From assembly GCA_964463485.1 (NCBI GenBank), contig CAYXDO010000048.1, positions 4,161 to 68,160 on the forward strand: a stretch of DNA of 64,000 nucleotides, read 5' to 3'. The first letter of the stretch is position 1. Each line of letters starts with the position of its first letter. Position numbers and translations under genes: made by a program. Source of the stretch: CAYXDO01 sp964463485 (GTDB taxonomy: Bacteria > Myxococcota > Kuafuiibacteriia > Kuafuiibacteriales > Kuafuiibacteriaceae). Below the pieces are notes generated by a model. It saw only the letters and a list, made by a program, of their open reading frames with translations. It made no database searches and had not been told where the DNA came from. Below, piece after piece: positions 1 through 7,669 of this stretch.

Positions 1-416
1 TAGCGCAGCGTCACGATCTCGCCCAAGGCGCACAAGGTCTCGGGCATGAGCGGGGCCGCCAGCGAAAGGCCCGCGATCGTGTGCGCCACGGCGCACGGAG
101 GGTGCGCGTGAACCACGGCAGTGACGTCGGGTCGCTCCGCGTATACGACGACGTGCATCGCGATCTCGGCGGAAGCTCGGGCGCTCTCGCCACGCACGGG
201 CCGCCCGGACAAATCGCAGACTACGAGCTCCTGCGGGTCCAAGAACCCTTTGCGCGCACCGCTCGGCGTGACGAGGATTCGATTCTCACCCACCCGAACC
301 GAGACGTTGCCGTCGGACGCGACGATATAGCCGCGAGCGTGCATCCTCGTGCAGACCTCCACGATCGCTCGTCGCGCTCGAGGCAGGTCAGCCGAATGAG
401 AGAACTCGACAGCCAC
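1..416 (-). CDS. class II aldolase/adducin family protein, 3' end cut by window edge
   Basis: The minus frame reads out of the window. It starts at a GTG near 416; another in-frame GTG lies about 15 nt upstream and no clear ribosome site decides between them. Visible motifs are typical of L-fuculose-phosphate aldolase-like zinc enzymes: an N-terminal helix followed by SDGNVSVR, then VTPSGARKG, then the metal-binding HAHPP segment and MPET. Such enzymes cleave or epimerise phosphorylated or free sugars in the cytoplasm, and the substrate cannot be told from sequence. The final metal-binding His region lies outside the window. It is downstream of the M23 lipoprotein gene on the same strand, about 40 nt apart, so co-transcription is possible. 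Confidence 0.8.
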   Translation of the reverse strand, partial: MAVEFSHSADLPRARRAIVEVCTRMHARGYIVASDGNVSVRVGENRILVTPSGARKGFLDPQELVVCDLSGRPVRGESARASAEIAMHVVVYAERPDVTAVVHAHPPCAVAHTIAGLSLAAPLMPETLCALGEIVTLR

Positions 417-458
417 GCGCGAGGACCACACCGCAGGCGCGTCCCAGACGCAACGCTC

Positions 459-1763
459 TCAAGGAGGCTGCGAGCGCGTCGAGGTCGTCGTCGTCGCCAC
501 CAAGCTCGCGTCGATCGCCGAGCCATCGAGCGATCGGACAAACGGCGCGATGGCGCGCAAAAACGCAGGGAGCTCCGAGGGCTCGATCGGAGGAGCGGGC
601 GGTACCGAGACTTGGAGCGGGTTGATGTGACGCCCGTTCTTGAGCACCTCGAAATGCAGATGGGGGCCCGTCGCCAAACCGGTCATCCCGAGATAACCGA
701 CGACTTGCTTCTGCGAGACGTGGGCCCCGCGACGAAGCCCTCGGGCGAAGCCGTTGAGATGTGCATAACGGGACTCGAAACCGTTGCTGTGTTGGACGAT
801 CACGACGTTCCCGTAGCCGCCGCGTTTGCCGACGAACTCGACCCTGCCGTCCCCCATCGCCCAGATCGCGGTGTTCATGGGCGCCCCATAGTCGACGCCC
901 TGGTGAGCTCGTACGTACTCGAGCACCGGATGGCGCCGAAGACCGAAGCGGCTGGTGATGCTCGAAAATTTCAGAGGTGATTTGAGGAAGGCCTTCTTCA
1001 CGGAGGTCCCGTCAGCCGTGTAATAGCCGCCGGTCCCGGAGAGGCCGACGTACCAAAAGGAACGAAAGGCCCTGCCCGAGAGCGCCATCCTATACTCGGC
1101 GGCGAGCACATTGCCGTAGCCAAGGGGCACGCCATCCGCGCGCTTCTTCTCGACGATCACGGAGAACCGGTCACCTTCTTGAGTCTCCGTGAAAAAGTCG
1201 ATGTCCCACGCGAACAGCTCCGCAAAGGCGACCGTGAGCGCGGGAGTCTCTCCCGCAGCATCCATCGCGGCATAGAGCGAGTAGTCGATGACGCCCGTGA
1301 CCATGGCCAGCGTGATGGATCGCTCGGCGTTTTCTTTTGAGCTCGAAAGAAGACCGTCGGATCCGCGATGGACGTGAAACACTTCGCCGGGACCGGCGAC
1401 GTAACGCAGCCACGCGAGCCTCCCGTCGGGACCTTTGATGATCTCGAAGGTTTGACCGGGCCGCAGGAGTCTCACGTCGAAGACGCCGCCGAACGCTCGA
1501 GCAATTTCGTCGACATCGGACGGACCGAGCTCGAGCCGATCGAGCGCCGTGGAGAGGCTGTCACCGTGCTTGATTCGCCCCGTTTCGATCAGCGCGGGCG
1601 TGAGCTTCGGGCCCGCGGGAGCGCCGTAGGTCATGGGAACGAAGGGGGGTGGAGGTGGAGGCGGCGGCGGTTCGGAAGAGCACCCGAAGATCGCGAGGGA
1701 CATGAGACTCGAGGCGATCGTTCGACCGATCGTTTGGCCAATCGATGACGAGCAACGTATCAA
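459..1763 (-). CDS. M23-family peptidoglycan endopeptidase-like lipoprotein
   Basis: 434 residues starting at a TTG. An N-terminal hydrophobic segment ends in a lipobox (AIFGC, Cys near residue 28), followed by a proline run, which is typical of an outer-membrane-directed lipoprotein linker. The middle resembles the OapA/LysM-like region found before M23 domains. The C-terminal LytM domain keeps its zinc ligands: HQGVD (HxxxD) and HLHFE (HxH), with SRFGLRRHP at the domain start. The family cuts peptide cross-links in peptidoglycan or activates amidases. It is divergent from the TrmH gene with only 12 nt between start codons. A later Met start would leave too short a signal, which supports the long form. 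Confidence 0.87.
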   Translation of the reverse strand: MIRCSSSIGQTIGRTIASSLMSLAIFGCSSEPPPPPPPPPFVPMTYGAPAGPKLTPALIETGRIKHGDSLSTALDRLELGPSDVDEIARAFGGVFDVRLLRPGQTFEIIKGPDGRLAWLRYVAGPGEVFHVHRGSDGLLSSSKENAERSITLAMVTGVIDYSLYAAMDAAGETPALTVAFAELFAWDIDFFTETQEGDRFSVIVEKKRADGVPLGYGNVLAAEYRMALSGRAFRSFWYVGLSGTGGYYTADGTSVKKAFLKSPLKFSSITSRFGLRRHPVLEYVRAHQGVDYGAPMNTAIWAMGDGRVEFVGKRGGYGNVVIVQHSNGFESRYAHLNGFARGLRRGAHVSQKQVVGYLGMTGLATGPHLHFEVLKNGRHINPLQVSVPPAPPIEPSELPAFLRAIAPFVRSLDGSAIDASLVATTTTSTRSQPP

Positions 1764-1775
1764 GGAGCGATTTCC

Positions 1776-2582
1776 ATGCTCATCGAGATCACGAGCTTCG
1801 AAGACGAGCGCATCGCCGCCTATCGCAACCTGAAGGACGCACCCCTCGTCCGCTCAGGTCGCTTCGTCGCGGAAGGGGAGCTCGTGGTCCGCACGCTGCT
1901 CGAGTGTGGTCGGCATGATGTGGAGTCCATACTCATGACGGCCTCGAAGACGGCTCGCAAGGACCTTCTCGAGCTCGTGCCGGAGCAAACTCCGGTCTTC
2001 GCGATCGAGCCCGAGGTCATGGAGCGGGTGGCCGGTTTTCCCGTCCATCGCGGCTTCTTGGCCATTGGACGGGAGCGAGATCGCAGCGTCGAAGCCAAGA
2101 CCGCGCGCGGGCCCATCGTGGTGCTCGAAGGCCTGTCGAACCACGACAACGTGGGAGGGATCTTCAGGAGCGCCGCGGCCTTTCGTGCGGGCGCGGTGTG
2201 GATCGACGATCGGACGGCCGATCCATTGTACCGCAAGGCCCTGCGCGTCTCCATGGGCGCGGCTCTTCGTGTCCCATGGTGGCGCGCGCCGATCCAAGGG
2301 CTGATGGCCGAGCTCTCGGCGCGAAGCTTCGCGCGGATCGCGCTGACACCTAGGGGGGAGGCTGTGCCCTTGCCGATCGTCTCGCGTCGCGTCGCGGCCG
2401 AGCGCGTCGCGATCTTGGTTGGAGCCGAAGGTCCCGGGCTCACCGCCGAAACGCTCGCGGCCGCGGATTTTTGGGCCCGGATTCCGATCGACCCAGAGCT
2501 CGACTCCTTGAACGCATCCACCGCGCTGGCGATTGCGTTGTACGCAGTCAACGAGGCGAAGCAGCCTCTGAGCTCGACCTGA
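1776..2582 (+). CDS. TrmH/SpoU-family RNA 2'-O-methyltransferase
   Basis: 268 residues; the ATG is preceded by AAGGAG at good spacing. The SPOUT knot motifs are present: motif 1 with NHDNVGGIFRSAAAF, motif 2 with LVGAEGPGL, and motif 3 with SLNASTALAIALY. These bind S-adenosylmethionine and methylate ribose 2'-OH groups of rRNA or tRNA. The ~100-residue N-terminal region fits an L30e-like RNA-binding substrate domain (MLIEITSFED..RSGRFVAEG). The exact nucleotide target cannot be deduced. It stands alone on the plus strand, divergent from the M23 lipoprotein gene. Confidence 0.88.
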   Translation: MLIEITSFEDERIAAYRNLKDAPLVRSGRFVAEGELVVRTLLECGRHDVESILMTASKTARKDLLELVPEQTPVFAIEPEVMERVAGFPVHRGFLAIGRERDRSVEAKTARGPIVVLEGLSNHDNVGGIFRSAAAFRAGAVWIDDRTADPLYRKALRVSMGAALRVPWWRAPIQGLMAELSARSFARIALTPRGEAVPLPIVSRRVAAERVAILVGAEGPGLTAETLAAADFWARIPIDPELDSLNASTALAIALYAVNEAKQPLSST

Positions 2583-2716
2583 GGAGCTCGCCCCGAGCGA
2601 GGCTCGAAGAAGTCCTTCGCTCACAAGCTCCCGAGATGATCGAATCGGAAATCAGAGCAACCGCGATCAGAACCACGTAGGATGCGCCGGCGCACGCGCG
2701 CAGAGGACTCAGGAAC

Positions 2717-3364
2717 ATGGAACTCGCTCCCAAAGCCCCCGCCGCCCGCAAGGAGAGCTTGCTCGAGCTCGCGGACGACGACTTCTTCGAGATCACCGTC
2801 GAGACGAGCCCGCCAAGGCCCGCCGATCCGGTGCGAGCCGCGGTTCCGTTCATTCCGTTGGTGGTGCCGCTCACGACGGCTCGGCTGACGCTACGGCCCT
2901 ATATCCCCGACGACATCGTGCGCATTCACCGAATTTACGGTGACCCGGAGGTCATGCGTTCGGTGGGTTCAGCAGTCGCGCACACCGTCGACGAGCTCCG
3001 AGTTCATTTGGAGCGGCGGATCGGCCACCAGGAGCGTCACGGATTCTCTGCGTGGGCGGTGTTCGAGAGCGGAAGCGACGAGCTGGTGGGTGATGCCGGC
3101 CTCGTCGAGGTCGAGGGCACGCACGAGATCGAGCTCAGCTACCGATTCCGCCGCGACACGTGGGGTCGCGGTTACGCGGCAGAGGTCGCACGCGCGTGGG
3201 TCGAGGTCGCGTTTCGAACGATTGGCCTCGACGCCTTGATGGCCAGCGTTCCCAAGGAGAATCGCGCCGCCGCGCGGGTGCTCGAGCAGCTCGGTATGGC
3301 GCGCTCGTCCGAGACGAGATCGGTGGTGACTTACCGAATTCTGCGCGACGACTTCGAGGGCTGA
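2717..3364 (+). CDS. GNAT-family N-acetyltransferase (RimJ/RimL-like)
   Basis: 215 residues with an AGGA ribosome site a few bases before the ATG. After a ~45-residue acidic, low-complexity N-terminus comes a classic Acetyltransf_3 domain: TARLTLRPY at its start, YRFRRDTWGRGYAAE carrying the acetyl-CoA pyrophosphate loop, and VPKENRAAARVLEQLGM near the end. RimJ/RimL relatives acetylate N-terminal amines of ribosomal or other proteins or small molecules; the substrate is unknown here. The acidic leader is not part of the fold. Confidence 0.85.
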   Translation: MELAPKAPAARKESLLELADDDFFEITVETSPPRPADPVRAAVPFIPLVVPLTTARLTLRPYIPDDIVRIHRIYGDPEVMRSVGSAVAHTVDELRVHLERRIGHQERHGFSAWAVFESGSDELVGDAGLVEVEGTHEIELSYRFRRDTWGRGYAAEVARAWVEVAFRTIGLDALMASVPKENRAAARVLEQLGMARSSETRSVVTYRILRDDFEG

Positions 3365-3375
3365 GGATTCGCGAT

Positions 3376-4596
3376 TCAGAACAGCTTCAACTGCTCCGCT
3401 TGAACGAGCGAGTAGACCTTCTTGCCCTTCTGCCGCAACTGAGACCCGAGCTCTTCGACAAAGCCTCCGGATAGATAAATCTCATTGGCGCCGGTCGCGT
3501 CGATGATCTCGAGGAGCTCCGCATGGTCGGGCGCGTTGTCGAGGGCGAAGGCCGCATCGATTCGATTCTTTGCCGCGAAGCCTGGCTCGACGGCGCGGCC
3601 CGTGACGAACGCCGTCTTCGATTTCTTCAACTTCCGAATCGCTGCGTGCTTCTTCAGGATCGGCGGAAAGATCACGACCTCGTCGCGCGCGGGCGTGCCT
3701 TGAAATCGCCTGGAGTTCGGGAGCACGACACCGAATTCCCGATAGATCTTGGCGATCTCGTAGATCGAACCATGGACGCGCAGCTTGATGCCCGCGTCTC
3801 CGAGCACCCGAATCAGCTCTTGAGAGATCCCGATCTGCTCGGCCAGGAGCACCGGCGTTGCTTGCTCCTCAAAGCATCTCGTCACGAACGCTCTGATCGA
3901 CTCGACGACCTCGGACCGCGGCGGGAACCGATAAATGGGTGAGCCGTACGTCGCGGGAATCACGAGCACGTCACACTCGACCGGCTTGCCGCGCTCGACG
4001 GTCGCGGAGGGTCGGGTCGAGACGTCGCTCGTATAAACGATGCGGCGCCCGTCCTTCTCCACCAAGAGTTGCGCCGATCCGAGCACGTGGCCGGCCGGAT
4101 GCATCTCGATGGTGAGCGGTCCGAGCGTGAACGGATGTTTATAGGGCGACGTAAGCGCTTCGATTCGTCCGCTCTTCCTGGTCAAGATGCGCAACGTCTT
4201 GTCGGTCGCGAGGATGCGGCGGTTCTTGCCAGCGAAGTCAGCGTGCGCGTGCGAGAGAAAGGTCAGGTCTGCGCGGTGCTCGCAGTCGAACCACAACACG
4301 GTCCCCGTGAGATGAACGCCGCCGACGAGCTCGAAGGTCCGACGCGGATCCTCTGGCGGGGTCGGCACGGGGACGGGCGCGGTCCGTTCGAACGGGAGAT
4401 CCAGATCGCTGACGATGGCAGGTCGCGAAATTTCCTCGCGATCGACGATGGCCGTTCCGGCGATTTCGCTCGGATCGGTGGCCCGCTGGCCGCGACGTGC
4501 CGGTCGCCCTCGTCGCGAGGGAACGGCCGGTGTGCCGTACACACGGCCGTCGAACAGCTCACCCGACCGGCTCGAGCTGCCGCGTTTGGACGCCAT
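3376..4596 (-). CDS. beta-lactamase-fold nuclease (mRNA 3'-end processing / DNA exonuclease-like)
   Basis: 406 residues. A basic, poorly conserved ~85-residue N-terminus is followed by a metallo-beta-lactamase core: SHAHADF (HxHxD metal site), HPAGHVLGSAQ (second His), YTSDVSTRP (bridging Asp), and ATYG. These are the signatures of the Ysh1/CPSF73-like and ligase-associated exonuclease group (COG1236), which cut RNA or DNA. The C-terminal half has a beta-CASP-like layout. No DNA ligase neighbour is seen, so RNA processing versus DNA repair is left open. It lies 66 nt downstream of the SelW-like gene on the same strand. Confidence 0.78.
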   Translation of the reverse strand: MASKRGSSSRSGELFDGRVYGTPAVPSRRGRPARRGQRATDPSEIAGTAIVDREEISRPAIVSDLDLPFERTAPVPVPTPPEDPRRTFELVGGVHLTGTVLWFDCEHRADLTFLSHAHADFAGKNRRILATDKTLRILTRKSGRIEALTSPYKHPFTLGPLTIEMHPAGHVLGSAQLLVEKDGRRIVYTSDVSTRPSATVERGKPVECDVLVIPATYGSPIYRFPPRSEVVESIRAFVTRCFEEQATPVLLAEQIGISQELIRVLGDAGIKLRVHGSIYEIAKIYREFGVVLPNSRRFQGTPARDEVVIFPPILKKHAAIRKLKKSKTAFVTGRAVEPGFAAKNRIDAAFALDNAPDHAELLEIIDATGANEIYLSGGFVEELGSQLRQKGKKVYSLVQAEQLKLF

Positions 4597-4662
4597 CTGG
4601 CGCCCACACTAACCTTCGGATCTTAGGCGCGCAAGGATTGGCGCCGCGACCGGGGAGGTCGA

Positions 4663-4893
4663 TCAGGCGGACCGGGTGAGTCGTGCGACGAGGGCATCTT
4701 CTTCAGGGAACTCATCGTCCATCGCTCGTTTGTTCCAAAGCTCGACACCATCGCAGGTCACGATGAAGTCACCTTTGCCACCCGACACGAGCTCGACCTC
4801 GACGGTCGGGACGGCCCTTTGAATCTTGGCGGCCAACCTGGACGCCCGGGGTTTGTAGCTTCACACCACGCAGTATTCGATCCGCACTCGCAT
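4663..4893 (-). CDS. SelW-like (Rdx family) selenoprotein read through an in-frame UGA
   Basis: A 76-residue product appears only if TGA at 4861-4863 is read as selenocysteine. The N-terminus then reads RIEYCVVU-SYKPRA, the CxxU redox motif and surrounding Y/P/R residues of the SelW/Rdx thioredoxin-like family. After the UGA the frame stays open with family-like sequence (LAAKIQ..VELVSGGKGDF..LWNKR) to a TGA at 4663-4665. AAGGAG abuts the ATG at 4893 but is ideally spaced (6 nt) from the GTG at 4887, so the real start may be 4887. SelW-type proteins bind or transfer thiols in redox control. A Cys-to-stop pseudogene is the alternative, but conservation on both sides of the codon argues against it. 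Confidence 0.82.
4831..4863 (-). promoter_or_regulatory. candidate bacterial SECIS hairpin just after the Sec UGA
   Basis: Right after the UGA the transcript can fold with AACC (4853-4850) against GGUU (4838-4835), a small internal loop, then GG/CC closing a GCGU apical loop about 16 nt past the UGA. Bacterial SelB-binding elements sit at this distance and expose G and U in the loop. The stem is short and was drawn by eye, so this is a weak call that depends on the SelW-like gene being real. Confidence 0.28.
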
Positions 4894-4973
4894 CTCCTTC
4901 TCGTTAGCGAATGAGGCCAGCGCTGACTAGCCCAGTCTTGCCTTTGGAGCGCACGAACCCTAAGCACCCGGCC

Positions 4974-5954
4974 ATGCCCGAGATGAACATCATCGAGGCG
5001 GTCAACGAGGCGTTGCGCATCGCCATGAGCCAAGACCCGCGTGTCGTGGTGCTCGGAGAAGACGTCGGAAAGTTCGGAGGTGTGTTCCGAGCTACCAAGG
5101 GCCTCCATGAGACCTTCGGTCCGGATCGAGTGATCGACACTCCGCTCTCTGAAGGCGGCATCATCGGAACCGCGATCGGCATGGCGCTCTACGGGCTCAA
5201 GCCAGTGGCGGAGATCCAGTTTTCGGACTTCATCTTCCCGGCGTTCGATCAGATCGTGAACGAGCTCGCCAAGATGCGTTATCGATCGGGCGGGATGTAC
5301 GCAGCGCCGATGGTGATTCGCACGCCCGTCGGCGGCGGAATCCGCGGCGGCCACTACCACTCCCAGTCGCCCGAGGCGTTGTTTATCCACACGCCGGGCC
5401 TCAAGGTCGTATGCCCTTCCAACCCCTACGACGCCAAGGGTTTGCTGCTCGCTTCGATTCGCGAGCAGGACCCCGTGATGTTCTTCGAGCCCAAGCGGGT
5501 TTATCGAGCGGCGCGAGGAGAGGTTCCCGAAGGCGACTACGTCGTGCCGCTCGGGAGCGCGAGGAAGCTGAAGGAGGGCAAGGACGTCACCGTCGTGGCG
5601 TGGGGAGCGATGGTGCACGAAGCGCAGAAAGCCGCGGAAGAAGCGAAGGCCGCGGGCATCGACGTGGAGCTCCTCGACCTGCGAACGCTCCTCCCGCTCG
5701 ACCTCGATTCGATCACCGAGAGCGTGAAGAAGACCGGTCGCTTCGTCGTCGTGCATGAGGCGCCGAAGACCTGCGGGTACGGCGCGGAGCTAGTGGCCCT
5801 AGTGACCGAGGCTTGTTTCTTTCACCTGCAAGCGCGGCCGCGGCGCGTGACCGGATATGACACGCCATTCCCGTACACTCTCGAGAACGACTACTTGCCG
5901 CTCGCGCCGCGCATCCTCGCCGGCGTCAAAGACACCTTCGCGGAGAGTGCGTAG
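4974..5954 (+). CDS. 2-oxoacid dehydrogenase (pyruvate/branched-chain) E1 component, beta subunit
   Basis: 326 residues from ATG 4974; the ORF extends 21 codons upstream but the family begins with MNIIEAVNEAL. Motifs are those of the transketolase-like pyrimidine-binding half: GEDVGKFGGVFRAT, DTPLSEGGIIGTAIGMA, MRYRSGGMY, RTPVGGG, and PSNPYDAKGLL. The C-terminal transketolase domain reads VVAWGAMVHEA and DLRTLLPLD. With an alpha subunit, this forms the thiamine-diphosphate E1 that decarboxylates pyruvate or branched 2-oxoacids. No alpha subunit, E2 or E3 gene lies nearby, although a thioredoxin reductase follows 0.7 kb away. Confidence 0.9.
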   Translation: MPEMNIIEAVNEALRIAMSQDPRVVVLGEDVGKFGGVFRATKGLHETFGPDRVIDTPLSEGGIIGTAIGMALYGLKPVAEIQFSDFIFPAFDQIVNELAKMRYRSGGMYAAPMVIRTPVGGGIRGGHYHSQSPEALFIHTPGLKVVCPSNPYDAKGLLLASIREQDPVMFFEPKRVYRAARGEVPEGDYVVPLGSARKLKEGKDVTVVAWGAMVHEAQKAAEEAKAAGIDVELLDLRTLLPLDLDSITESVKKTGRFVVVHEAPKTCGYGAELVALVTEACFFHLQARPRRVTGYDTPFPYTLENDYLPLAPRILAGVKDTFAESA

Positions 5955-5966
5955 GAGCCTCGAGCC

Positions 5967-6482
5967 TCAGACGAGGAAGCGGAACAGCGGACCGACGTAG
6001 ATCTGAAAGTTCCGAACGTTGCCTTCGTCTTTGATCGTGATCCGATAGTTCGCGTTCACGAACACATCGAGGTTCTTGATCAAGTTGAAGGACGCGCCCG
6101 CCAGCGCGCCGAGATGAGGCGTGAGGTTGTTCGCCGAAGTCACGCCGGTGGTCACGCCAGCGAAGATGTCGAGCGGACCGAGCGGCACGATGAACTTGAA
6201 ATTCAACGAGACGTCGGTGGCGGAGACGCCGCTGCCAGCCTTGGGGTCGAGGCGATACACGATCGTCGACGGCGTGATGTGAAAGGTCGAGAGCAGCGGA
6301 ATGTCAGTGTAGAAGCCCCAGCCCAACGCGGGAGAGAGCTCGACGTCGGTGTCGGAGTCCGGCAGCGCGAGGCCGATGCCGACTCCGAGACCGACGGAGT
6401 CCGCGGCTCGAGCTTCTGAGGGAATGATGGCGAGGGTCAGGAGCCCGCCGAGCGCAACTCCGAGCTGTCGAGGAGCAGTCAT
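5967..6482 (-). CDS. predicted outer-membrane beta-barrel protein
   Basis: 171 residues from ATG 6482. The open frame continues upstream to 7205, but that part is antisense to the thioredoxin reductase gene and is not credible. The start gives a clean signal peptide (hydrophobic stretch, SEARAAD cleavage region). The mature part has alternating hydrophobic/polar beta strands rich in Gly and aromatic residues and ends in Phe-Arg-Phe-Leu-Val, compatible with an OmpA-like or OMP_b-brl barrel. Nothing points to a ligand. It is convergent with the E1-beta gene, 12 nt apart. Confidence 0.68.
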   Translation of the reverse strand: MTAPRQLGVALGGLLTLAIIPSEARAADSVGLGVGIGLALPDSDTDVELSPALGWGFYTDIPLLSTFHITPSTIVYRLDPKAGSGVSATDVSLNFKFIVPLGPLDIFAGVTTGVTSANNLTPHLGALAGASFNLIKNLDVFVNANYRITIKDEGNVRNFQIYVGPLFRFLV

Positions 6483-6623
6483 GCGGGCATGCTCGCCCCT
6501 GTCCGGAGGAATCTCAAGCGCGTGCGCGCCCTCTCGGGAGAGTCGCCCCGCTTTTCCCCGAGGTCCGCGTCCGCGACGTTGCGCGCGTTGTTTCGAGAGC
6601 TCGCGAGTGGTACCCAGCCAGGC

Positions 6624-7604
6624 GTGGAGCAAGTGAAGGTCCTCATCGTTGGAAGCGGTCCCGCCGGCTACACCGCGGCCATCTACGCGGCGCGCGCGAA
6701 CCTGGCGCCCGTGCTGGTCGAAGGTGATTTCGACGCCAACGATCGGTCGGTCTTGCCGGGCGGGCAGCTCATGATCACCACGGAAGTCGAAAATTACCCC
6801 GGCTTCCCGAAGGGAGTCATGGGCCCGGAGCTGATGGCGCAACTTCGTGAACAGGCCGAACGCTTCGGGACGAAGATCGTGTCTGGGTTCGCCACCAAGC
6901 TCGATCTGTCGCGACGCCCCTTCGCCGTCGAGGTGCAAGGAGAGGCGGCCTATTCGGCCGACGCCCTGATCATCGCGACCGGTGCGGTCGCCAAGCTCCT
7001 CGAGATTCCAGGAGAGCGCGAGCTCATGGGGTACGGCGTGTCGGCCTGCGCCACGTGCGACGGCGCGTTCTTCCGCGACCAGGAAGTCGTCGTGGTCGGC
7101 GGCGGCGACACCGCGATGGAAGAGGCGCTCTTTCTCACGAAGTTCGCGTCGCGGGTGACGTTGGTCCATCGCCGGGACGCGTTTCGTGCGTCGAAGGTGA
7201 TGCAAAAGCGCGTGGAAAAGAATTCGAAGATTCGATTCATCTTCGACAGCGTCGTCACCCAGGTCTTGGGCGAGAAGCCGTCGCGCATCGGAGGCGCCGG
7301 CGGTGTCACCGCGGTTCGCGTGAAGAACCTAAAGACGGGTGTCGAACAGGACGTGCCGAGCAACGGATTCTTCGTCGCCATTGGGCATCGCCCCAACACT
7401 CGGGTCTTCGGCGGCCAGCTCGAGCTCGACGAGAACGGCTACATCGTCGTCGAGAAGGGCACGACACGCACGAGCGTGGCTGGCGTGTTCGCGTGCGGCG
7501 ACGTGCAGGACCCGACGTATCGCCAGGCGATCACCGCGGCAGGCACGGGGTGTATGGCAGCGATCGACGCCGAACGATGGCTCGAGGCAGAGGCCGTACA
7601 CTGA
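6624..7604 (+). CDS. trxB: thioredoxin-disulfide reductase
   Basis: About 326 residues from GTG 6624 (GTG 6633 is an alternative; the upstream open frame is not family-like). The FAD-binding GSGPAGYTAAIYAAR, the central redox-active CATC disulfide (near residues 142-145), the NADPH motif VGGGDTAMEEA and the C-terminal GVFACGDVQDPTYRQAITAAG match bacterial low-Mr TrxR closely. It reduces thioredoxin with NADPH in the cytoplasm. The position two genes from the SelW-like selenoprotein may reflect a shared redox theme, but they are on opposite strands. Confidence 0.93.
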   Translation: MEQVKVLIVGSGPAGYTAAIYAARANLAPVLVEGDFDANDRSVLPGGQLMITTEVENYPGFPKGVMGPELMAQLREQAERFGTKIVSGFATKLDLSRRPFAVEVQGEAAYSADALIIATGAVAKLLEIPGERELMGYGVSACATCDGAFFRDQEVVVVGGGDTAMEEALFLTKFASRVTLVHRRDAFRASKVMQKRVEKNSKIRFIFDSVVTQVLGEKPSRIGGAGGVTAVRVKNLKTGVEQDVPSNGFFVAIGHRPNTRVFGGQLELDENGYIVVEKGTTRTSVAGVFACGDVQDPTYRQAITAAGTGCMAAIDAERWLEAEAVH

Positions 7605-7669
7605 GCTTCAGCCATCGATGACTTCGCGGTGCGCTTGTCATCGGCGCGCGGACGGACCATCGTCCTTCC

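Noticed and set aside
4861..4863. UGA as a disabling mutation
   Set aside because: Family-like sequence continues on both sides and the codon lies exactly at the Sec position of SelW-type CxxU.
5967..7205. 412-codon version of the outer-membrane protein
   Set aside because: The extra N-terminal 241 codons are antisense to the thioredoxin reductase; a clean signal peptide starts at 6482.
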